Assembly: GCA_028565635.1 (NCBI GenBank)
Contig: JAOXYB010091162.1
Span: forward strand, 1-22,181
DNA from: Phoronis ovalis
Lineage: Eukaryota > Phoronida > Phoronidae
Direction: 5' to 3'
Length of the DNA stretch: 22,181 bases
Within the stretch, counting starts at the first letter, position 1. The number at the start of each line of letters is the position of its first letter. The notes beneath the pieces were generated by a model. The model worked only from the letters and a program-made list of their open reading frames with translations. It made no database searches and was not told where the DNA came from. Position numbers and translations under genes: made by a program. This document shows, piece after piece, positions 1-20,219 of the stretch.

Positions 1-1916
1 CACACTAGAGGCTGAAGCGCATTATTATAAAGCGCTCTATTGTGAAGCGCTCTAAGTCGTAAGTCTGAATGGGCCTCTTGTGATCATTGTTTTATGAAGT
101 CAAGTGTTACCTGGTAGCCCTAACAAGGGAATGGATATTGGTATATAGGCAAAATACATGATTCCGAATCCTACTAATTCACTAAATTGTCAAAATAAGT
201 AGAAAATTTTGAATGAAAAGAACAGGGGGAATTATAATATAGAGGGAATTAAATAAATGTAAATAAATTAAGTATGGTATTTAAAAAATGAATGAATGGT
301 AAAGTTAACTAAGGATAAATAAACAATATGGAACAGGATATTTTCTCAGAGGATCTTACTCCATAACATCTTACAGGTCAGAGAACTTTCTCAAATCGTT
401 TCCCTAGAAGAACTTATTCTTGAGTTTTTGACAGAAACAATGTGTATTTAAAATGGTATCCAAAAAATAAAACTATTAGAACATCACACTTGAGCCTGGA
501 AATATACCCAAAAAAATCTGGGCAAGCTGCTTGGAAGATGCCGAGGGGTGATACTGCACTTTTTTCATCTTTCACAATCCTGAATAAGTTTTAAACAATT
601 ATTCACATAAATTGTTATATGTTCATGTCTATATTAATTAAGCCAGCCCACATCAGGAGAAAATGCGTTGGAAAAAAATAGAAAAATAACGTAATATATG
701 CCTCATGAATAAGTTAAATCTCTTTGTCAGGCAGATTAATGCATATGAATCCTCTTTTTCTAACTATGCTTCTATATTTGGTCATTCTAGATTGACTGAA
801 TATGTCAAATTAGTTATGGTCAGTATTAAATACAACATTTTTCTGTCATGAGTTTTTTTTTGTTACAACTTTACAGTAAGATACTCAATTCTCTCTTCTT
901 TTTTATTTCATAATTAAGCAGTAGTCCCAATAGTCCTCTAAACAAATGGTACAGGCATCTTTTTGGTTAACCTCATTGCTATTTTCTCATAGAACTAGTT
1001 AATTAGTCCAAAGGCATATTAATTAAATTCCTTTGATTAGGAAAAAACAGGAAAATGCTATATGGTCTCATAATGAAATTTAGCCACAATAAAAACAAGA
1101 TGCCATACAAACATCCTAAATTAAAATATTGTGATATTTTCCAGAAAAAGTACTATAGAAAGGGGAATGCACATAGTTACCCACGCAAAGCTGCAATTGG
1201 TGGAATATCACAGCAAATGGTAAAACATATCCGTACCAGAGACAGATATAGGAGTTTGCCCAAGGAGGGCATGTAGAATTTGTTTTTTTATTTTTCAGAG
1301 TGGGCACAAAAGTTTGGAAAGTTTGCACAATCAGCCCCTAAATCTGCCACTGGTTACAGTTAAAAGCTTATCGAGAAGCTGTGCCCAAATCTGTACTTCA
1401 GTTTCTTTTCTTTAACATTTAGAAATGAACTATTGGCAAGTGGTGAGTACACACCAGTGCTTCCTCCAATCTACAACCTATCTTGGTGATCCGTTAAAGA
1501 CAAATTGCATAACATTATAAATCTAATTATTTCAGTACACTGACAAAAAATCACAACAAACATGCTCATATTAACAAGGATAGCAGCTATTTATAGTGGA
1601 GCAGAAAAGCATAACCTTTTTCAAATTTGAAACACACTGCTACCATCAATTGCAAGCAAAAATTCACAAGGAACATAATTAATGACCCTTGCAAATAATC
1701 ATCTGTTATTTTTAGCAAGCAATCAACTTTTTTTAGTTTTTGCTTACTTGCAAATAAATGCTAAATGCTATGGACTGTAATTAAATATAGCTAACAAGAT
1801 GTTTATTAGTGAGTTTCAAACCCTGTAGCTTTTTTTTAAATGAGACCCATCTTACTTTCCATACTCACATAGTATCTAAATATTGCAAATTCAAATTTTA
1901 TAGATTTAAACACACA

Positions 1917-1928
1917 CCCCCCCCCCCC
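1917..1928. repeat. Poly-C run of 12
   Basis: Twelve consecutive C directly after a short CA repeat, in otherwise AT-rich DNA. It is probably a length-variable simple repeat; no function is implied. Confidence 0.9.
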
Positions 1929-2625
1929 GCAATAATAAGGCTGAAATGTGGATAATAGAAAATGTAAATGAATATTTTAAAATAACCGTAAATAGTTAAG
2001 ATAAATGAATTTATAAAGATTAGATGTTTATCAATCAGCAACCTCATGTTTTTGTCAGATATATTGTAATTTTCAGTAACTTAAATATAAGTATACAAGA
2101 TTATCTTTTTTTTTCCGTGTCAATGCTACCTGAACCTTGTGACACGCCTCAGTGTTTACATAGTTAACTCCAACAACTTGCAGCTATTAACTTAATTAGA
2201 TGGTCAGCCACTAACACATTCCTAGGAGCAAATATTCTAGAACACAATAAATGACTGCATATCCTGGGGTATTTGGTACATTTTGTTTATTGTCGATTAG
2301 GTTCATAAATAAAAAAAACAAAAAAAATAGTTCCTAAATGCTATTAAGCATGTTTATCTCAAGTTTTATATTTAATATACAGAAATGCCAAGGTGCAGAA
2401 TATAAGTGTTGCTCTTGGGTGTGCAATTTTTAGGGATGTTTATGTTTCATGATAGGCAAACAGATCAAATCTCCTAAGTAAGTAATACTTATTGGTTAGC
2501 AATGACAGCTTTGGAATTTTTCCCCATCCAACAAAGTTGAGAATTGTTATATTATAATATTGCATAAGAGCTATTGCACTGTATGTATGAGCTCAAAGTA
2601 TGGATTTTAGAAGTCATTTACAGAC

Positions 2626-2658
2626 TCTAAACCCAGATTCTAAACCCAGATTCTAAAC
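2626..2658. repeat. 13-bp tandem repeat, about 2.5 copies
   Basis: The unit TCTAAACCCAGAT occurs twice in full, followed by a partial third copy (TCTAAACA). The copies are identical, which suggests recent slippage. It lies in the presumed receptor intron. Confidence 0.85.
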
Positions 2659-2858
2659 ATATCTTAGGGTGTAAGAAAGTAAAGACTGTGCAACTTAACA
2701 GCCACTTAGGATAACTACAACCTGAATATAAAAATATTTAATAGATAATGAAATTAATCAAGGGATAAATAAATTGAACAGTTGTACATCAATGCTAGAA
2801 ATAGGTTCATTATATCTTAATTAGCATAAATTACAATGTTGTGTCATGTACAGACATG

Positions 2859-2937
2859 TCCAATTTCAAATCCTACATGTTTTTTAGTCTAAAAAAACAT
2901 ATTGCATATTATATTTTTTCTTACATTTGAAATTGGA
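2859..2937. repeat. Inverted repeat with nested A/T hairpin
   Basis: TCCAATTTCAAAT (2859-2871) is matched by its exact reverse complement at 2925-2937. Inside the 53-nt interval is a second hairpin at about 2877-2900, with an ATGTTTTTT arm against AAAAAACAT. It could be a relic of a small inverted-repeat transposon or a structured RNA element. The AT-rich composition makes chance structures common. Confidence 0.6.
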
Positions 2938-5130
2938 TGGTGCATGTAAATCTAGCAATGCCAAATCAAACCTGATAAAATTATATTTCAATTTACAGAG
3001 TTTTACTAGATATGATAATGGTTTAAATAAACTTGAAGATAATTAGTAGAAGTTCTATAAAATGTACATACAGGGTGCCACTTAGGATGACAGAAGGCTG
3101 ACAGTACACATGGACCAATAAGAAACACACTACTTCCTTTTTTGATATATATTTAACTAAAAATCAATACACATGTAACTGTGTTCACGAAAATTATTGA
3201 GGTATAACACGTAGGTTGTGGGTTGCTGGGCAAATACAGAATACAAGTATGGAATTTATTGGAGTTCACCATGGGATTGGTTCACTAATTTATAGGGATA
3301 CCGATTAAAAACCAAAAAAACAAATTTTATTAGAAGTACAATATTTAAGTTTTAAAGAGCCAGTTTGAGTTGAATATCATGATATCAAAGTAACTTTATT
3401 AGCTGCATAAAGGCACAATATTACCTCACCTATCATCATAGTGGTCTCAAGTACATTTCCTGATATCATGTACTTTAAAAGTACCAACAAAATATAGTTA
3501 TGAATGTGGCACCTGCTCAGTGCACTCTTCCTGTACCTAGCTACACAAATGTAGGCAGTCAAGATTCCCAAAACGTTCCTTTTTTAACCAAGAACATAAC
3601 AAACCATGAAATAGTAAGATTGTAAAGGCCACTGATACTTTGCAGGACTTACATCAGTCATTGCAAATACCTACAGCAATAAAAGTACATCATATGTGTA
3701 ATATTCAATGTTCTTATATTCAGCTTAACTATCAAGTGGATATCATCAGAATAAAATTATTTAGGTTTCATTCTTTTGAACATAAATGCAACAACATATT
3801 TTTAATACAAAACAAGTGTCCAGATGAACATGGTCTGGTTTGGCATATAACTCAACGAGATTGCTTGGAATGGCTAACCTTGTTAAAAGTATATTAACAA
3901 TTCGTTTGGCAATTGCAAGCAAATTATTGCAAGCATTCAAACAAAATGAGAAACAAGGGTACACATGATTTCTAGCAATCCATCAATACTGTCTAGCTAT
4001 ACAACAGATGTGTAATGCCACTATGTGTTACATCATCCACTTAGATCTTGTTTACTGGGCTTTCAACAACAAATCACTGTCACATTTACATGCTGCTGGA
4101 TGATTTTCCCAGGTGAAATTGGATTTGTTTGTTTATTTAAGATTCTTTTAGCAGCTGCAATGAACACTAGAACTGTTTAGATTTCAGATTAAACTAGCAA
4201 CTATGTAGCAAAGAAACTTGGAGTCTTAGCTATCTCACAACCTGTAATCAAATTATTTCCGGGATGTATCAAATTAAAAAAAAGACTTGAGGTATTTCAC
4301 AATTGATAAAATCAATATACCATAAATACCACAAAAAAATAAATACAAAATAAGTAAACCTTTTGTAATCATTTTGAAGTCAATAAACTCTTAAACCCTT
4401 ACTCAACCTGTAATTATTTTTGAACAGCAACAACAAATAACTGACTGATGTCCTAGTCAATCATTTTTAAATAGCAATAAAGTTAATATCTTCAAATATT
4501 TGGTTACCCAAATGGCTGCAAAGGTAATTTGCCAGATTGCTTGATAGAACTTCTATCTTGGATACACTTAATGACCTGCCATTAACCTGAGAAGTATCTA
4601 TGGTTTGTAATTTCAGTGAGTAATTAAAGCATCTGCTTTCTGTATCTACACTAAGAATATCAAAGAATCAAAAGATAGGATTGCTCAAATAATCAGAATT
4701 GATCAAGTACCAGTACCACACTCATTCACATCGTTTTTTCTACATTTTACTTCCCTAAAATTCCTAGCTGTTTATCATTATATAGATGTCCATAATTTCA
4801 AGAATTTGACATTTTACAGAATTCTTAACATTTTCGTTTTCTAGATTTTTTTAGTTGTTTTGTTGAAATTCCGACACACATTTATTGTTTTTCAAACTTA
4901 TTCATCCCCTGAATTATGCAAGCTAAACAACATTTACAGCATATTCATTAAACAATGGCAAATATAGCAAAAACATGAATTTATAATAATTTAGAAAGTT
5001 ATTCATGTACTTCAATTCAGAGCAATATATTATTACAGCAAAAAGCTGAAAAAGACTTGAGACAAGATGGAAATTTTAATATATTTGTCCAAATTTTTAT
5101 AAGTTGCAATACAGTTGTCACAACTAAATG

Positions 5131-5154
5131 TTTCTTCTTTTTTTTCTTTTACAG
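5131..5154 (+). promoter_or_regulatory. Splice acceptor (polypyrimidine tract and AG) of the receptor exon
   Basis: A tract made almost entirely of T and C is followed by ACAG, with AG at 5153-5154. The downstream reading frame leaves two bases (AT) of a split codon at the exon start, so the intron is phase 1. This site, not the upstream TTG that keeps the frame open, defines the 5' edge of coding sequence. Confidence 0.88.
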
Positions 5155-7157
5155 ATACATTTCCCTTCAGTCCGTATCTCTGCGTTGCTTGGTTAACCTG
5201 CGATGTGTTAATGTGTACAGCATCTATATGGCACATGTGTATCATGTCAATGGATAGATTTTTAACGCTACGTTATCCGATGAAATATGGACGGAACAAA
5301 ACAAAAACTACAAACATCGTGAAAATATTAAGTGTATGGGTAATCTCAATCATAATAACCAGCCCAATCAGTATAATGGGTTTCATGGATACAAACCACG
5401 TCTATATGGATGGAATCTGTGCCCCTACAGTGCCAAGTTTTATGATTTATGGATCTGTGTGTGCGTTTTACATTCCTCTGGCTATCATGGTTACTACGTA
5501 TGTATTAACAATAAAAATTTTACAAAAAAATCAGAAATTAGCCCAGTCGATGGGTCGCCATAAAAAGAGGGCACCAAGTGTATCAAACTCGAATGGATTT
5601 TCATACACAGAATCATTATGTAAGTACTATCAGCAAGATCAACGACCCTCCATTTCTAGTAACCGTCCAGCATCAATTGCAGTTTCATCACCAGAGGAAA
5701 GTGAACAAACTCGACACTCCTCAGCAGAATCCGACATGACCCCAACTTCACCTTTACTGATTCAATCAAAATATCTTGGGTTTACAGCATCGATGGATAG
5801 TGTTTTTTCTACCGATTCTGGGCATACATTCCATATGTCAGATGATTCAATAAGTTATGGTACAGATTGCAATATTGAAAAGCAATGGTCGCGTAGTGTT
5901 AACAACATACGAGAGAGTCATATTTTAGCAACTTTACCAAGGAGTAACAGTTGTCCAAATCTTAGTGCAACAGACTGTGATAGACTGATGGTTAGTAGGG
6001 AAGTCAAAAGTATAGAATTAGGTAGTGATAAACATCATATGCTGCCAGCACCACAGTGTGGAAATTATACAAAACTTACACCGGATAAACCATGTGACAA
6101 AAAAGGGGTTAAAATTTTTGAGAATAACTGTGATAGTGGTTCGGATACAAAACTAGAATATGCTATGGGAAAACCTTTAAAATCTAATGGGTGGACAGAA
6201 GACAAATACGATAAACCTACAATGCCAATTGTTACTTATGATAGTTGTCATAATTTAGTAAAAGTGAATTGTAATGGTTCAAAAAATGGGGAGTGTGAAG
6301 AAAATCGTGTTCTAGACATGAAATCCCTAAATGATACACTTGAGGCAGAGTGTATGTTAAGAATATTAAGAAACGGAAGTGTAGTGGAGATTGAAACTAC
6401 CAATGAGAACATAAAACAGAAGCCGTCCGAAAGCAATAAGAGAAAGTTATCAAATAGTAAACAAAACATACCAACTGTTAAAGTTTCTCATCATGAGAAA
6501 GAGAATTTAAAATGGTCAAAATTTCGAAAAATAAAATCTAGTCTACAAGGGAACACTGGGAACAATTCGACCATAAATTTAAACTTGCTTCATCCGCTTC
6601 CGTCAAAACTGACTCCGATCGATGAACATACAAGTCACTCTGACATTACTGACGAGCTACACATGGAGAGAAGATCTTCATTTTGGAATGACCTTACGCA
6701 TATCGCACGGAGAAAACGGTATGCAAATAGGAGCACCTCTCAAACAAGTTCAAGTAGTTTGATACGCAGGGTTAAAAGTATGCAGCATGCAACAAAACGA
6801 TTACTACCTAGTAAAACTCAATCAAATGAACAGAAAGCTTCCAAAGTTTTAGGAATTATATTTGGAGTTTTTGTCATATTTTGGACACCATTTTTCATTC
6901 TGAATCTCTTAGCTGGTATTTGTTTAGAATGCATTAACGGTATTTCACCTGATGCCATGAATGCATTTGTGTGGCTGGGGTATATTTCTTCTCTTGCCAA
7001 CCCAGTGATTTACACTTGTTTCAACACTTCATTTCGACGAACCTTTATCAAGATATTGCAGTGTGGTTATTTAAGGAAACAACAGTCACCTTATCAGACT
7101 ACAGCTTCCTACGTGGACAGATTTATTGAAAGACGGGGAACAGACACACAAATTTGA
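5155..7157 (+). CDS. 5-HT2-type serotonin receptor, last coding exon (TM3 to C-terminus)
   Basis: Encodes 666 residues plus stop of a rhodopsin-class amine receptor; residue numbers below count from the first complete codon at 5157. Seen: C9 (3.25) at the start of TM3, amine-binding D16 (3.32) in CDVL, DRF at 33-35 in place of DRY, W61 (4.50), ECL2 C88, a GS pair at 99-100 and P107 in TM5, and Y115. There follows a very long serine-rich third intracellular loop (about 123-555). The TM6 entry NEQKASKVLG (557-566) is close to the 5-HT2 hallmark NEQKACKVLG, followed by FWTPFF with W576 and P578, NPVIY at 615-619, helix 8 and a juxtamembrane Cys. By family, such receptors sit in the plasma membrane, bind serotonin and couple to Gq. 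TM1, TM2 and the N-terminus must be on upstream exon(s) outside the window. The last residues, TQI, fit a class I PDZ ligand. An octopamine- or dopamine-type amine receptor is much less likely given the TM6 signature. Which of the two protostome 5-HT2 subtypes this is cannot be decided by eye. Confidence 0.93.
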
Positions 7158-10100
7158 TATATCGAACTTTGATGTTTCATATTGTTTACTCGTATAAAGT
7201 ATGTTAAACAAAAAATTTGTTAAAAGTAATAGAAATATAGCTTTTTAATTAAATAGCTGATTGTTTTATCCGACCACCATATACTTCAAAACATCACAAT
7301 ATAGAAGTTAACAATAATCATCACTACTAACAAAATTTAACAGACAATTGTTCCTAATTAAGTACCAGGTACTAGCCATCACATAAAAACTAATTGATTT
7401 TACATCCTCTGTGGATCACATGTACAGCCTATCTGACATTATTAGTGTTGATAACTTCCATGCACAGAAGCAGTACGTGCAAAGTTGATTGTAAAATTTA
7501 AGGTCATTAAGTGCAGGAAATGTTAAATCTTTAGAATAATGACAATTTTTTTTATCTATGGCACTTGAATTTGCTACTTGTATGAATGAACAGCAATTGT
7601 TAGAAATGTAAATTGCTTTCTTTTCAAACCAATCACATTACTTTTTTCCATTATTAAAATTTCCCTTTACTTTAATTGGCAGAACAAGATTTATTCAATT
7701 CAACAGTTGTTATTTGTTAGAAAGGCCTAACATTTCAAGAGAACGGAAAAGTCATGTTTGAGTTACACAGAAATGTAGCCTATAGTTTAATTATTGAAGT
7801 AATCTATAATTATTTTTTTTGGTATATGTGTTAATTCAGCAACAACATGTTATGTATATCATATACCATGCTTCTTCAAATCATTAATAATATTACATTG
7901 GCTACAAAGCATCTGTTGTAACATTCAGGTGATGGTACACAGAAAAAAAACTGCCTTAATATCATTGCAAAGTTGTCAATTCCACAAACACTCACGTAAA
8001 CAATGGAAATTATATCCTGAGATACATAATATGGAAGTTATAGCATCACACCAAATTTGAAAATGGTTTACAAGGACACTAGCAATACTTTTTTCCCCAT
8101 TAAGACATCCGGTTTCATTCCCTAGATTACAGATAGTGAATTTAATGTTTCTACCTCTTATAGTTGATATTTAAACAATTTGCTAATTTAATTTTTTTTT
8201 GGAATAATTTATTTTCACCTGCATGTAAATGAGAAGCTTATGCTATGTTAATTGTAACTGCTTCCTTTTAACTATATTCACTTTTTGAAGTGTAATGCCA
8301 AGTCCGTTTACAATTAGATATTTGCTCTTATTAATAAAATGCAATGTATTACTTTTCTCCTATTTACACATACATTTGCACTTAGTATTAAGTAATTGGC
8401 CCTTTTTAGTAGCTCCGTCTAAAGGCTTCCTCAAGCTGGTACAGAAATTGGGTATACCTACTAGTGAACAGAAAAGGAATAAAGGAGATGATTCTTTTCT
8501 ACTGACCACACAATATAATTATGTTTAATCATATATATTTAGCAAAATGAAAGAAAAAAAAGGGTACCATTTTTATAACACAAATCTATAGGGAATGCTC
8601 ATCACAATAATCTGGATGTATAAAAAGTTAATCTTTGTCTAATTTAAAAAAAAAAAGTGTGTACAGCATTTTGATATCTGCTCATATTACAATATTACAA
8701 GAACCGGCAAGCGGTTGCAAGTTACTTTTTGTTTGAATATTCAGAATAAAATGGTGTATTCATATGCAACAGGTTATTCATTTTCTTCAGGTCTGAGAAA
8801 GGGTGATTTTCATTCTGTAAGGTTTGACAAAGGATCACTTTTTAATATTAAACCTGCAGGTTTTTCAAAGGGGGGTTTCATGCTTATAGCACACTTAATA
8901 TGCCAACTTTAGGCGCCACTTCTAAAAAATCAATATTTAAGACATATTAATTATCTTTTTCTTTAACACTGATACTTTCTTATGTCTCTAATATAACATA
9001 ATAATTTGCAATGTTACATGCAAATCCATCTCCTTGATAAGTCATGTATCCTTTCTATAGTCCGGAAATGACAAAAATGGAGAAAACAAATTATGAATAA
9101 CTATTATGTCAAAACACAAGCATGGCAGTAAAAACATGCTATACATATGCTTGGCAATGCAAGCTTTTGATTACAACCAATTAAAAATGCAGTGCTTTCT
9201 TGTCTTCAGGCGTGTAGTTTTACAAATTAATAAAATAGGCGACAATTAGGCATTTAGACGCATGAAATGTACCAATGGCAAGAATATTTCGAAGGTGTTT
9301 TCGATAAATTTTAGTATATATCACTGCAATAATACATTTGGGACTACACAGGATACAAAGCAAGGAATCTCAAATTTCAGATGTTACTTGAGGGTTCTAA
9401 GTTATAGGAAATCAATGCTATCCATTTAAACTTGGGCACAATTACCTATGCAGAAAAGACATCATTATTGATACAATTCTTCAGCCAAATATTTTGCTGG
9501 TAAAGTGTAATCAGATATGCCATTCATATTTTTTTTAAATTAAGAGATTGCATAACATGTATTCATCAATGAGACTATCACTGAAATAACAGCTAGAATG
9601 TCAATTAGACATTATAGGCAATGGTGTATCATGTTTTACTAATGCACTTATAAAGAATCTATGGAAAATGGCAGTGAATAGAAAAGATTGTGTAACATGA
9701 ACAGCACAGCTGAAAGTTCAAACTACCAAAATTTTTTCACAAGAGCTTTCATGGCTCCTTGACATAACTGATAGCGACATAGTGCATTTGTAAGAAACTA
9801 TGGGTTTTCGTTATATGACAATTTCAGTAACTATATTTTAACAACAGTCACACAACTAATTCTCACTCTTTCTTCAATATACAATTAGACAATAATTACA
9901 GGATAAAACTCATTGTCTTGTGATTCAATGACATTGATAGCTAGCAGCAGTTAGAGGTGGAATGATATTTTCTGGGCCTTTCTTCCAAGACATGCATCAA
10001 ACTCCACAGAAAAGTAAAAATATGAAGCATATTATTGAAGTAAGTGCAGCTATATGAATTACTATGAACAGGGATGAACAGGGAGCAACCTTCACATTTA

Positions 10101-12221
10101 ATATAATTTGTACTCGCTTGTAGCATGGATAGACAGCAGACACGGAAGCAAGAAAACAGTTTTTGAGTATCATGTAAATGGTTAATAAATTAACAAATGC
10201 ATCGACCTATATTAGCCCATTTCTTACAGAGAAATGTTACAAGGCTAATTTCTTTCTTCTCTTTTCCATCAAAGACGTCATCAATAAAATTTAAGGGTTG
10301 ATAATTAGTATACTATTACTCTGCTCAAATGGGAAATTAACATTTATATGCCAAATCTACATCAGTGGTCAGCACAAATTTCTTACACAAGGTGGGTGGA
10401 ATTCAAGAGTTAATCATAGTTCTGCTTTAAAATACAGAAACGGAATCTCATGCTTGAGGAAAGAAATAACAGCTACATGTAAATAAATTATTCTTCAACT
10501 CCAGAAAACATAATCCCACATACGAATCTCGGAGACTATAAATAACCAATATAGAAAGCTAGTCTGTTAGGAAAGAGAAAAATATCAGTTGCCGAAAAAA
10601 TATTACCCATAACAATGGTAAGTGACTGAAACAGGTGTCAATCAACTTGCTTTAGAAGAATATTTTTTAAATGCATGTGTATTAACATAATGACATTTAT
10701 CCTGCTGGGATGGATGATAAGAATAATCAAGGTTAATCAAATTATGTAAGCCAGTGCAACATATTAACTAAATGTAACAACTTAATGCCCCATATTTTTT
10801 TCCCTATAAACTAAATGGAAGACATTGCTTTCATAGCAATTATAAAGATTAGAGAAGGATACTTAAATAGTACCACAAGGACTAGAAGTAGTGTTCTATT
10901 TAAGAATATTTGAAACAAAATATATGACTAAAAATAGCAGAGTATTTAAAAATACTGTATAGCAAACCTCAAAGAATAAAAATAATTTGCAGTGTGAAGG
11001 TTAGTAAACAGTGTAATGAAAGATTCTTGTTAACCACAACATGTAACAATGCTGTGCATAATTAATTTCTAATGTTAGAATTTCTGTAGAAATAGCCAAG
11101 TTTCTAACAATGGTAGAAACTATACAACATCCACTCAAGTTTATATTAGGAGGATGACCTAAGGAACTATGGCAGAGTGAGACAACAAAACCCTTTCAGG
11201 CATCAGAAACCACATTAAAGTTTGTGTGACTGCAGAGACCTCTTACATGATGAAATTTGAGTGACACCTTGCTAAAAACAGTAACAATAACATTATACAT
11301 GTACATAACAAATTGTACATGTATATAATATAAAACATAAAATAACCAGCTTTTAATAGATTAATTGAGCATATTTGTTACTAGCCTGTTTTCTAAACGA
11401 TTTTACTCACTAGCTTTTTACTGACACTGACTGTTTTTATCTCAGTGTACTTATTAAACAACTCTCCCAATAGGTACGAGTAATTCATTAAAAAAACAAT
11501 TTGTTTCTTGACATTCATACTATATATCTCAAAATGTGTATGCTAACTGCAATAAAGTTCATTGCCTTTTACACAGGGAAAGCATTATAACTTCAACAGA
11601 ATGGAATGAGCAAAAGTAATGTCAAAAGTTTATGAAAATGTCGAAGTTGCTAAAGAAACTAAAATGATGACCAAGTTACAAAAAAATTCTACACTGTAAA
11701 AGAAAGTATGGCTTAAAAACTGTGGCTATTAATTAACTTAATTCAGTCAAGAGACTGAAAAGAAGATTGCTTTTATGAGAATTCTGCCAATCAGACATTC
11801 CAGTTGCAAATAAAAGTAGTTAGTTTATAAATAATGAAGACCAGTTTAATTAATCAACTCTCAGAATAAGTATTAGAGAATTGTTTAAAAGTAACTATAA
11901 ACAGAGAAAACAATAAATATGTCCTGGCAAAAAGGTGCTGCCCTCTTCAGCTAAAATACTAAAATCAGAGAAGCTGCCTACTACCTGAAATTCTGTATAA
12001 GAAAACTTCTATAATCTTAAACACTCCACAAGTACACCTTTAAATCTCACTTATTACATGAGCACCTATAGCACTAGAAAAAAATGTTTGAATTGCAAAT
12101 GATATGTTTCCACTTATATCATAGAAATTTAAATCTCCTTCTGAAATACACAAGTACTTTTGTGGTGTGCAATATTTCCAAAGTTTTCCTATGTGTTGCT
12201 GATATGCCTACAAAGTCTTAC
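7158..12221. other. Receptor 3' flank and body of PSMD1 intron 15; no exon recognised
   Basis: About 5 kb of AT-rich sequence. I looked on the minus strand for the PSMD1 segment that should follow exon 15 (the conserved TPEQCPS, NPHVRYGAAMALG and VNYVRQGAL motifs in relatives) and found nothing, nor any other conserved exon. The first part presumably holds the receptor 3' UTR. Minor items: a direct repeat of ATGAACAGGG at about 10065-10085, and an inverted repeat ATACATGTAC at 11295-11304 matched at 11315-11324. An unexplained plus-strand open frame lies at 8715-8912. Confidence 0.65.
7248..7253 (+). terminator. Candidate poly(A) signal ATTAAA for the receptor
   Basis: The variant hexamer ATTAAA lies about 90 nt after the stop codon. 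The first canonical AATAAA I see is at 8333-8338. AT-rich DNA makes such hexamers common, so the true 3' end is uncertain. Confidence 0.25.

Positions 12222-20219
<7,998 letters not shown>

Larger units (their letters stand above)
1..5154 (+). other. Non-coding stretch, read as intron of the 5-HT2-like receptor gene
   Basis: I find no exon here on either strand. The longest open frames (60-85 codons) resemble no protein family I know and have no coding-like composition. In particular I do not see the receptor's missing TM1-TM2 exon or the PSMD1 C-terminal exons. The stretch ends in a pyrimidine-rich tract and AG at 5153-5154, so it is at least the 3' part of a receptor intron. It also falls inside the presumed giant PSMD1 intron on the other strand. 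Small items inside: imperfect repeats of an AAGCGCTCT-like unit at about 31-55, a run of 12 C at 1917-1928, a 13-bp tandem repeat at 2626-2658 and a hairpin at 2859-2937. Confidence 0.6.

Noticed and set aside
1055-1276. 73-codon plus-strand open frame
   Set aside because: No family resemblance, AT-rich codons and no splice or promoter support. I specifically checked for receptor TM1-TM2 sequence and found none.
2626-2658. CTAAACCC units as interstitial telomere repeat
   Set aside because: The unit is 13 bp, resembles the plant rather than the animal telomere repeat, and has only about 2.5 copies; simple tandem duplication is enough.
3640-3897. 85-codon plus-strand open frame
   Set aside because: No recognisable motif and no flanking splice signals that make sense with the receptor; likely chance.
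5115-5154. Receptor frame extended upstream to a TTG codon
   Set aside because: The extension reads through a pyrimidine tract and acceptor AG. TTG is not a credible start, and the frame would lack TM1 and TM2, so the exon begins at 5155.
7158-12221. PSMD1 C-terminal exons sought before the receptor gene
   Set aside because: None of the expected conserved peptides is visible on the minus strand. A very short or diverged exon could still be missed by eye.
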